A DNA stretch of 20,446 nucleotides, from contig CAKUWD010000023.1 of NCBI GenBank assembly GCA_934699065.1, positions 1-20,446 of the forward strand, in the 5' to 3' direction. The stretch is from an uncultured Treponema sp. (GTDB taxonomy: Bacteria > Spirochaetota > Spirochaetia > Treponematales > Treponemataceae). Shown here piece by piece: positions 15,073-20,446 of this stretch. The number at the start of each line of letters is the position of its first letter. Position 1 is the first letter of the stretch. The notes under the pieces are model-generated. The model was not told the DNA's origin and ran no database searches. It saw only the letters and a list, made by a program, of their open reading frames with translations. The position numbers and the translations under genes were made by a program.

Positions 15073-15969
15073 ATGAAGCTAACATTTTTAGGAACAGGAA
15101 CAAGTCACGGAGTTCCGGTAATCGCCTGCGATTGTGCAGTCTGCAAATCAAAAGATCCTCATAATAAAAGATATCGCAGTGCAGCATACATTGAAATCTC
15201 AGATAACTCCTCATCAAAATTTATTCTTATAGATATAGGACCTGATTTCCGCGAACAGGCACTTCGTGAAAACATCCGCCAGATTGATGCAGTTCTGCTG
15301 ACCCACAGCCATGCAGACCATTTACACGGCATAGATGATTTGCGTACTTTTTCCTGCATTATGTCGAATAAACCAGAAAATCCTCAGAATGAAAAATATG
15401 ATAAACCGCCGATTCCAATCTACACAAATCATACAGCAGCAGAGCATATCAAATACAGCTTTAGTTATCTGTTCAGTGAACATGCAGAAGGCGGCGGTCA
15501 TGCAAAAATCAATCTTAAGGAAGCAAAAAAAACTTTTGAGTTATGCGGTATAAAAGTTACGCCAATTCCAATGGAACACGGCTCTCTCGAAACCACAGGC
15601 TGGCTACTAACAGAAACCACACCGGACGGAAAAAAATCAATAGCTTATCTTACAGATTGTAACAGGATCAGCGACGAGTCAATAAATCTGCTTCAGAAGA
15701 ATGCTGGGCTTTCAGAAGGCGGCCGTCTAGTTCACCTTGTAATTGACGGACTTCGTATAAAAGAACACAGCACCCACTTTAATTTTCTGCAGGCCCTGGA
15801 AGCGGCCGGTAAAATAGGTGGCGAACACATCTGGCTCACACACCTTACACACAATTCCTCGCACGATGAAACTGCCGCCTACATTGAAGAACACCTTCCA
15901 GACTTCCCTAGTCTTGCCTCTGCAAAATCAGTGCTCCCCGCTTACGACACTCTGGTACTCGAAACCTGA
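15073..15969 (+). CDS. MBL-fold metallo-hydrolase, PhnP-like (phosphoribosyl cyclic phosphate diesterase family)
   Basis: This cytoplasmic metallo-hydrolase has 298 residues. It opens with the family hallmark FLGTGTSHGVPV, then structural zinc cysteines 19, 21 and 24 (CDCAVC) and the NKRYRSAA segment. The metal-binding motif HSHADH is at 78-83, followed by HGIDDLR. Further ligands are likely in PMEHGS, YLTDCN and the C-terminal HLTHNSSH. PhnP hydrolyses 5-phosphoribosyl 1,2-cyclic phosphate in phosphonate catabolism, but no phn gene is in view, so the true substrate is uncertain. The start is fixed by the conserved N-terminus, yet no Shine-Dalgarno precedes it and the -10 is six bases away. 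It is divergent from the 491-residue protein gene and convergent with bL28. Confidence 0.9.
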   Translation: MKLTFLGTGTSHGVPVIACDCAVCKSKDPHNKRYRSAAYIEISDNSSSKFILIDIGPDFREQALRENIRQIDAVLLTHSHADHLHGIDDLRTFSCIMSNKPENPQNEKYDKPPIPIYTNHTAAEHIKYSFSYLFSEHAEGGGHAKINLKEAKKTFELCGIKVTPIPMEHGSLETTGWLLTETTPDGKKSIAYLTDCNRISDESINLLQKNAGLSEGGRLVHLVIDGLRIKEHSTHFNFLQALEAAGKIGGEHIWLTHLTHNSSHDETAAYIEEHLPDFPSLASAKSVLPAYDTLVLET

Positions 15970-15984
15970 CAGTTGAATCCTAAA

Positions 15985-16032
15985 AGTCGGCAAGCACAGC
16001 TTTCTTCTTACCCCTTCTTCGATTATAGGCTT
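15985..16032. repeat. dispersed intergenic repeat, short copy
   Basis: AGTCGGCAAGCACAGCTT (15985-16002), ACCCCTTC (16010-16017) and TTCTTCGATTATAGGCTT (16015-16032) match the three blocks at 10878-10972, with the spacers between them removed. The right arm of the first hairpin is degenerate here. Like the long copy, it sits between two convergent genes. Confidence 0.6.
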
Positions 16033-16033
16033 G

Positions 16034-16069
16034 TTAAAAAAAATAACCCCGATGGCATTTCCAACGGGG
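16034..16069 (-). terminator. rho-independent terminator of the bL28 gene
   Basis: Bases 16047-16055 pair with 16061-16069 (nine positions, one mismatch, five-base loop). On the minus strand the stem is followed by TTATTTTTTTT, and it begins 25 bases after the bL28 stop. On the plus strand the tail is weak (CTTTC), so it may stop the MBL transcript only in part. Confidence 0.85.
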
Positions 16070-16093
16070 CTTTCATGAGCTTCAAAACAGAAC

Positions 16094-16324
16094 TTAGTTC
16101 TGAGCAGCTGCTTCAGTTGTCTTTGGAACACGAACTTTCTTCTGAACGAAACCACTGCTAAGGCAGCTTGAGCAAACCTTGATAGTTTTTACAGTTCCGT
16201 TTGGAAGAACAGCCTTAACGCTGTGAAGGTTAGGTCTCCATGTTCTGCGAGTATGATTCATAGACTTACTAACTTTATTACCAGACATAACGCCTTTTCC
16301 GCAAACATCACACATTCTAGACAT
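16094..16324 (-). CDS. rpmB: 50S ribosomal protein bL28
   Basis: This component of the large ribosomal subunit has 76 residues. The family start CDVCGKG is followed by SGNKVSKSMNHTRRTWRPN and HSVKAVLPNG. It is the zinc-binding form: Cys 5 and 8 pair with Cys 51 and 54 (CSSC). The C-terminal VPKTTEAAAQN tail is a short extension. GGAAGGA lies just before the ATG. The gene is monocistronic, with its own promoter and terminator. A four-cysteine form may mean that a zinc-free paralogue exists elsewhere, but nothing in this window shows it. Confidence 0.96.
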   Translation of the reverse strand: MSRMCDVCGKGVMSGNKVSKSMNHTRRTWRPNLHSVKAVLPNGTVKTIKVCSSCLSSGFVQKKVRVPKTTEAAAQN

Positions 16325-16381
16325 TTTCTTTATCCTTCCTTATATAAACAGTTTTCCCACACAAATTACAATAGTTTAGAA

Positions 16382-16410
16382 AGAATATACAAATTCAAAA
16401 AAAAAGTCAA
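16382..16410 (-). promoter_or_regulatory. putative bL28 promoter
   Basis: On the minus strand TTGACT (16405-16410) and TATTCT (16382-16387) are 17 bp apart, giving a leader of about 50 bases with a Shine-Dalgarno near the ATG at 16324. Confidence 0.45.
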
Positions 16411-16443
16411 TCGTCAAAACTTGAATTTCTAAAATATTACCCT

Positions 16444-16472
16444 TTGCAAGTCAGTTACAGGTATGATATCAT
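16444..16472 (+). promoter_or_regulatory. putative galactokinase promoter
   Basis: TTGCAA (16444-16449) and TATCAT (16467-16472) are 17 bp apart. Transcription would begin near 16480, about 33 bases before the preferred start codon. No clear operator dyad is seen around it. Confidence 0.4.
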
Positions 16473-16512
16473 TAATTCAAAATTTTGTCCTTGAATTTGC
16501 ATGGAGACCAGT

Positions 16513-17709
16513 ATGGCAGACAGTTTAACAAACAAAGAATATACTCCTCTGGAATTAAAAGAGGCTTTCATCAAAATGTATGGCGGCGACGAATCTACTG
16601 TCAGACTTTATTCTTCACCAGCCCGAATCAATATCATTGGCGAACACATCGACTATAACGGTGGAAAAGTATTTCCTGCCAGTATAAACCGTTATCTTTA
16701 CATCGCAATCAGAAAACGCCGCGATACGAAAATTTTATACAACGATGCCCGCTTTCCAGGCAGTTATGAATTCGACATCAATCAAACCTTTATTTTTGAC
16801 AAGGCAAATGATTATGCAAATTATCTTAATGGAATTCTTCAGCAGCTGAAGGAGCGAGGCTTTAAGTTCGACAGCGGCTTTGAAATTCTTATGGCGTCTA
16901 ACATTCCGGCCGGCGGCGGCATTTCATCATCATCAGCTTTGGAATGCGGCTTTGCCTACGCTGTAATAGACACCTTTGGCTTCAACCTCGACCGCATTGA
17001 AATTGCAAAACTCGGCCAGATGAGTGAACATAATTTTATGAACGTAAAGTGCGGAATCATGGATCAGTTCATTATTGCAACCGGAAAGAAAAATTACGCA
17101 GAACTGCTCGACTGCAATACTCTTGAATATGAGTACGTTCCTCTCGACCTTGGCGACTACCGCTTTGTAGTTATGAACACAAACAAGGTTCGTAAACTGG
17201 CTGATTCAAAATACAACGAGCGACGCAGTCAGTGCGAAGAGGCTTTAAAGATTTTGCAGGATAATGGAGTAAAGATAAACGCCCTCTGCCAGCTTACACC
17301 AGCAGACTGGGAGAAATACAGAGCTCTCGTAGCTGACCCGATTTTAAATAAACGCGCCCGCCACTGTGTTGCAGAAAACCAGCGGGTAATTGATGCGGCT
17401 GAAACACTAAAGGCAGGAGATCTAAAAAAACTCGGCCTCCTCCTCAACGCAAGCCACAAATCTCTCAAAGAAGATTACGAAGTAACCGGAATCGAACTGG
17501 ACACTCTCGCCGAAACCTCACAAAAACAAGAAGGCTGCCTGGGCGCCCGCATGACAGGAGCCGGCTTCGGAGGCTGCGCAATCGCCCTCGTTCACAAAGA
17601 TAAACTCGACAGCTTCATCTCAAACGTCCAGACAACCTATGAGAAAGCAATCGGCTACAAGGCCGGCTTCTTTGTATGTGAGACAGGAGATGGAGTAACA
17701 AGAATTTAA
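16513..17709 (+). CDS. galK: galactokinase
   Basis: This cytoplasmic GHMP kinase phosphorylates galactose at C1 with ATP, the first step of the Leloir pathway. From the ATG at 16513 it has 398 residues, near the usual 380-400. The galactokinase signature is PARINIIGEHIDYNGG (36-51), with Ile where most members have Thr. The ATP loop is IPAGGGISSSSALECG (131-146), the catalytic Asp is probably 184 in CGIMDQF, and the third GHMP motif is GARMTGAGFGGCA near the C-terminus. An ATG at 16501 is in frame but has no ribosome binding site. The GGAG at 16503-16506 sits six bases before 16513, so the later start is preferred. No other gal genes are adjacent. Confidence 0.94.
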   Translation: MADSLTNKEYTPLELKEAFIKMYGGDESTVRLYSSPARINIIGEHIDYNGGKVFPASINRYLYIAIRKRRDTKILYNDARFPGSYEFDINQTFIFDKANDYANYLNGILQQLKERGFKFDSGFEILMASNIPAGGGISSSSALECGFAYAVIDTFGFNLDRIEIAKLGQMSEHNFMNVKCGIMDQFIIATGKKNYAELLDCNTLEYEYVPLDLGDYRFVVMNTNKVRKLADSKYNERRSQCEEALKILQDNGVKINALCQLTPADWEKYRALVADPILNKRARHCVAENQRVIDAAETLKAGDLKKLGLLLNASHKSLKEDYEVTGIELDTLAETSQKQEGCLGARMTGAGFGGCAIALVHKDKLDSFISNVQTTYEKAIGYKAGFFVCETGDGVTRI

Positions 17710-17720
17710 TTTGGCCCCAG

Positions 17721-19043
17721 TTATTTTTTCAGAACAGCCGTTTCCAGAACTTTTGAAACTTCGCAGACAGCATAAAGCGGGATATTCGTAAGCCAATCGT
17801 CAATCCTAAAATCAGAAAGTGATGTTCTAACTGAATACTTATTGTTGTATTTTTGATGAAATGCTTTCAGGCTTTTTGCCTGAAGATTTTCCGCGGACTT
17901 GACTTCTATAGGAACAATCTGATCTTCGATCTGAATCAATAAATCTATTTCACCGGAAGAATTAGGCGATGAATAGTAAAAGGCTTTGAAACCAGTGCAT
18001 GATAGAATTTGCTGCAAAACATATTGCTCCGTTATTGCCCCCTTGAATTCAACAAAAAACTTGTTGTCATCCAGAATCGATTTAATATCAGTATTTCCAA
18101 GAGCACCAAGAAGACCTATGTCATTCATATAAATCTTAAAGGAATCTAGTTCTTCATAAGCCTTCAGCGGATACCCTGGCTTTGAAACGCTGTGAACAAG
18201 ATGAATCAGTCCACAATCAGAAAGCCACTGAATTGCAAGCTCAAAATCTTTTGCGCGGGCTCCTTTTTTTACCTGTCCATACATAAACTTTTTATTTTCC
18301 TTTGAAAGCTGAGCTGGAAGCGATGACCAGACTTGTTTTAATTTTGTACTCAGCAAACTTGAGGCGTGCTTTGAAAAATCTTGTGCATAAACTTCAAGAA
18401 GAGTGTTCTGAACTTCACGGACTTTGAACCAATCATGTTCGTCAATAAATGTCTGAACAGCCTGAGGCATTCCACCAACATAAAAATATTCTTTCATTCG
18501 TAAAATGAATTTAGATTTCAATGCCGTAATCAAAGTCCAGTCACCAGATTCCAAAACAGAAACCAGCTGTTCATTTCCACAAGCCCAAAGAAACTCAATG
18601 AAAGAAAAAGGATAAAGTGTCATCAAGTCAACTTTACCAACAGGAAAGTTGGTACCGCTGTGCAGTGCAACGCCCATCTGACTTCCAGCTGCAATTATTG
18701 CATATTCACTGGCATTTTCACAAAAGTATTTTAAGCTGGAAAGTGCACGTGGAACTTCCTGCACTTCATCAAAAATTATGAGAGTTTCATCAGGTTTTAT
18801 AGACACTCCGCTTTCCGCGCTCAAAGCAAGAATAATGCGTTGAATGTCAAAATCAGAATCAAAAACAGCCTTCATTGCAGCGTTGTTATCAAAATTTATG
18901 TATACAAAGTTTTTAAAAAAACGCTTTCCAAATTCTTTCATAACCCAGGTTTTGCCGACTTGTCTTGCTCCGCTCAGGATAAGTGGTTTTCTATAAAGAG
19001 AATTTTTCCATTGTTCCAATTTACTTAAAATCTGTCGTTCCAT
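17721..19043 (-). CDS. AAA_14 / DUF4143 ATPase
   Basis: This 440-residue protein belongs to a large, mostly uncharacterised family often present in many copies per genome. The N-terminal P-loop domain has Walker A GARQVGKT (25-32), Walker B LIIFDE (88-93) followed by VQEVPRALSSLKYF, and a sensor-like AAGSQMGV (118-125). The central part looks helical, with a possible winged-helix DNA-binding segment around 255-290. The C-terminal DUF4143 region has a PD-(D/E)XK nuclease-like pattern: Glu 339, GEIDLL with Asp 367, and PIEVKS with Glu 380 and Lys 382. The function is unknown. GGA seven bases before the ATG can act as Shine-Dalgarno. Three tandem copies of a short element lie just upstream. Its 3' end is 11 bases from galK. 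Confidence 0.9.
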   Translation of the reverse strand: MERQILSKLEQWKNSLYRKPLILSGARQVGKTWVMKEFGKRFFKNFVYINFDNNAAMKAVFDSDFDIQRIILALSAESGVSIKPDETLIIFDEVQEVPRALSSLKYFCENASEYAIIAAGSQMGVALHSGTNFPVGKVDLMTLYPFSFIEFLWACGNEQLVSVLESGDWTLITALKSKFILRMKEYFYVGGMPQAVQTFIDEHDWFKVREVQNTLLEVYAQDFSKHASSLLSTKLKQVWSSLPAQLSKENKKFMYGQVKKGARAKDFELAIQWLSDCGLIHLVHSVSKPGYPLKAYEELDSFKIYMNDIGLLGALGNTDIKSILDDNKFFVEFKGAITEQYVLQQILSCTGFKAFYYSSPNSSGEIDLLIQIEDQIVPIEVKSAENLQAKSLKAFHQKYNNKYSVRTSLSDFRIDDWLTNIPLYAVCEVSKVLETAVLKK

Positions 19044-19049
19044 ACTTTA

Positions 19050-19078
19050 ATCCTACATTTTTCATGCGGACTTTTCAA
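19050..19078 (-). promoter_or_regulatory. possible promoter of the AAA_14/DUF4143 gene
   Basis: On the minus strand TTGAAA (19073-19078) and TAGGAT (19050-19055) are 17 bp apart, the latter ending six bases before the ATG. The same AGGA could instead be the Shine-Dalgarno, so the call is weak. The first tandem element lies in its spacer. Confidence 0.3.
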
Positions 19079-19143
19079 GGTAACACAACACTTTTAATGC
19101 GAACTTTTTGCAGACTTATCACCACTTTTCAGGCGAACTTTCC
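19058..19143 (-). repeat. three tandem GCGRACTTT elements upstream of the ATPase gene
   Basis: GCGGACTTTT (19066-19075), GCGAACTTTT (19099-19108) and GCGAACTTTC (19133-19142) are spaced 33 and 34 bp apart, close to three helical turns. Each is preceded by a T-rich word (CTTTT or TTTTT) and AT or AG. Read in the direction of the gene, the unit is roughly AAAAGTTCGCATNAAAAGTG. The remainder of the 19044-19276 gap has only short AT-rich dyads (for example ATTCAT 19192-19197 with ATGAAT 19204-19209). The even spacing near the start suggests a binding array for a regulator, possibly the ATPase itself. Confidence 0.6.
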
Positions 19144-19276
19144 ATAAAAAACCTTGAAAGTTACATTTGATCTTTTTAATCAGCGAATTATATTCATCTA
19201 AAAATGAATTAATTCCTAAAAAAAGTAAGGAATCGTTAGAAAAAAAGACACTTCTTAAAATTTGAAAAAAACAGAA

Positions 19277-20356
19277 CTATTTTCTTCCCCCGTTTAATAA
19301 TGAAAACAACGGAGGGCAGATTTTTCTCAAAATTATTCCTATGCAGGTTCCAATAACGACAATAATTATTGTACCGCCAAAGAATTGGAATAAACAGAAA
19401 AATGCATTTTTCATAGGAAAAACTCGAAGCCAAATTTTTTGTACAATTACATTTAATACCGGCATATGAATTGCATACAAAAAGAATGAAAAATCTGAAA
19501 GGTATTTAGTTTTCTCAAAAATCGTATTATTTTTTATTATTACGCCTGAGAATTTTAAGATTATTAAGGAAGAAAATAATGTAGTTAGCGCAAATGAACA
19601 AGGTAATTGATAATGAAAAAACTTCAATAGGAATACTAAAACAAAACAAAGGCCGATTTCATACCACTTAATTCTGTCTATTCTTTCAAATAAATCAAAA
19701 TCGTAAACACTCCAATATAAGCCGCAAATGTAGTAAAATAATGAATATGGTAGATTTGCCTCACAAACAATATTTACTGAACTAAAAATCGCAGAAATTA
19801 ATATGAAAACAAAAAAAGGTACCTTTTTCACCAGAAACACAAATAGTGGCGAAAGTAATACGAATATAAAAAGATTTCTCACAAACCAAAATTGTCCAGC
19901 AGCAAGAGGTATTCCTCCCTGTTCACTCGAATAACCAATAACATGAAAAAAATAATCTCTTGCACGCCAAAGTTTATAAACACTATTATGGTCGGAAAAC
20001 AAAGAAGGCACTGCCTGGGTCAACCAACTTTTTATTAAAGTTTCATAAAACAAATATAAGGCTATCCATAAAATATAGGGAATTAATAAGGACCTGATTT
20101 TCTTTCTTACAAAAGTTCTATAACTATCAGATTTTTTCACCTGTAAATAACCAGCAAACAAAAGAAATAAAGGAACAGCACTTGTTGTAAAAAAAGCAAT
20201 TATGTTTTGAAGCCAGATTCCTGTAGTTGAATTATTATAGACATAACTGTTTTCTACAGCCATCTCCTGACTAATCGTATTATGAATAGATACCACAAAA
20301 ACAGCCAGAAGAAATCGTAAACTCGTAATTCTTTTGGAGGTCTCTTCAGAAATCAT
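19277..20356 (-). CDS. membrane acyltransferase (Acyl_transf_3 family)
   Basis: This 359-residue integral membrane protein has around ten hydrophobic segments and probably acylates a surface or exported glycan. The family's N-terminal motif is RITSLRFLLAVFVVSIHN (residues 9-26), with the likely catalytic His at 25. AVPLFLLFAGYL and SLLIPYILW follow, typical of this family. The C-terminal helices contain YAIHMPVLN and a basic end. A strong GGAGG seven bases before the ATG fixes the start. The ATG overlaps the stop of the upstream gene (ATGA), so the two are translationally coupled and probably act on the same glycan. It is clearly different in sequence from the acyltransferase at 805-2061. Confidence 0.86.
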   Translation of the reverse strand: MISEETSKRITSLRFLLAVFVVSIHNTISQEMAVENSYVYNNSTTGIWLQNIIAFFTTSAVPLFLLFAGYLQVKKSDSYRTFVRKKIRSLLIPYILWIALYLFYETLIKSWLTQAVPSLFSDHNSVYKLWRARDYFFHVIGYSSEQGGIPLAAGQFWFVRNLFIFVLLSPLFVFLVKKVPFFVFILISAIFSSVNIVCEANLPYSLFYYICGLYWSVYDFDLFERIDRIKWYEIGLCFVLVFLLKFFHYQLPCSFALTTLFSSLIILKFSGVIIKNNTIFEKTKYLSDFSFFLYAIHMPVLNVIVQKIWLRVFPMKNAFFCLFQFFGGTIIIVVIGTCIGIILRKICPPLFSLLNGGRK

Positions 20357-20446
20357 TTTCCAGCCTCCGAATGAGCTAAGAATTCTCTGGCGAATCTTCT
20401 GCCTAGCTCTATTGTTGATGGGGTATCATAGTGGCCTATATTAAAC
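20353..20446 (-). CDS. C-terminal 30 residues of an unidentified protein, possibly an SGNH-type hydrolase (5' end outside window)
   Basis: One minus-strand frame is open from the window edge to a TGA at 20353-20355, which overlaps the acyltransferase ATG. It encodes a short tail containing NIGHYDTPSTIELG and RRFAREFLAH. The overlap and the strong Shine-Dalgarno inside it show that this is a real coding end rather than a spacer. The pattern of His and Asp followed by a Gly and an amphipathic helix resembles the C-terminus of SGNH/GDSL hydrolases. These often accompany O-acyltransferases in glycan acylation. That family assignment is a guess from 30 residues. Confidence 0.5.
   Translation of the reverse strand, partial: FNIGHYDTPSTIELGRRFAREFLAHSEAGK

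Noticed and set aside
16501..16512. Galactokinase start at the first ATG
   Set aside because: No ribosome binding site precedes it, and its own GGAG is better read as the Shine-Dalgarno for the ATG at 16513.
19058..19143. Possible CRISPR array at the tandem elements
   Set aside because: The conserved core is only about 10 bases, there are three units, the intervening bases are partly similar rather than unique, and no cas gene is near.

Overview
The window reads as ordinary chromosome of a moderately AT-rich, diderm, gut-type bacterium. A Treponema-like spirochaete is my best guess. This rests on gene content (a treponemal-style PtsN-like EIIA beside a large unrecognised protein, a four-cysteine bL28, a PhnP-like MBL hydrolase, a galactokinase, a Cthe_2159-type lipoprotein) and on general familiarity. 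No rRNA or other marker is present to prove it. I see no tRNA, rRNA, CRISPR array, insertion sequence or phage gene.

Layout. 1-2061 (+): the 3' half of a MATE transporter, then a membrane acyltransferase. 2091-2267 (-): a 58-residue tail-anchored protein. 2412-6064 (+): two ABC half-transporters joined by an ATGA overlap, forming a probable heterodimeric exporter. 6043-8702 (-): a secreted Gly/Pro-rich Ig-like protein, an OmpR-family regulator and a sensor kinase in one operon. The kinase 3' end overlaps the ABC gene 3' end. Divergent from this operon, 8864-10801 (+) encodes a large lipoprotein with a Cthe_2159-type carbohydrate-binding beta-helix. 10971-15008 (-): a large unrecognised protein, a PtsN-like EIIA and transketolase. 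15073-15969 (+): a PhnP-like metallo-hydrolase. 16094-16324 (-): ribosomal protein bL28. 16513-17709 (+): galactokinase. 17721-19043 (-): an AAA_14/DUF4143 ATPase. 19277-20446 (-): a second acyltransferase coupled to the C-terminus of an unidentified, possibly SGNH-like, protein.

How genes may work together. The kinase and regulator sit between a secreted Ig-like protein and the divergent lipoprotein. The shared promoter region holds an 11-bp-spaced repeat of the kind OmpR/PhoB regulators bind, so the unit looks like a self-contained surface-protein control module. The EIIA and transketolase genes suggest a link between carbon signalling and the pentose phosphate pathway, but this is only proximity.

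Most striking pattern. Genes with a good Shine-Dalgarno sequence use it. The four genes lacking one (starts at 2267-, 8702-, 15008- and 15073+) each have a -10-like hexamer ending exactly six bases before the start codon. That would make their mRNAs leaderless. The 15008/15073 pair is divergent and the two promoters share one -35 region. Other notable structures are three tandem copies of a GCGRACTTT element (33-34 bp period) in front of the ATPase gene, and a dispersed repeat found in two convergent-gene junctions. The intergenic stretch from 19044 to 19276 holds only the tandem element and weak AT-rich dyads. No other gap exceeds about 190 bases.
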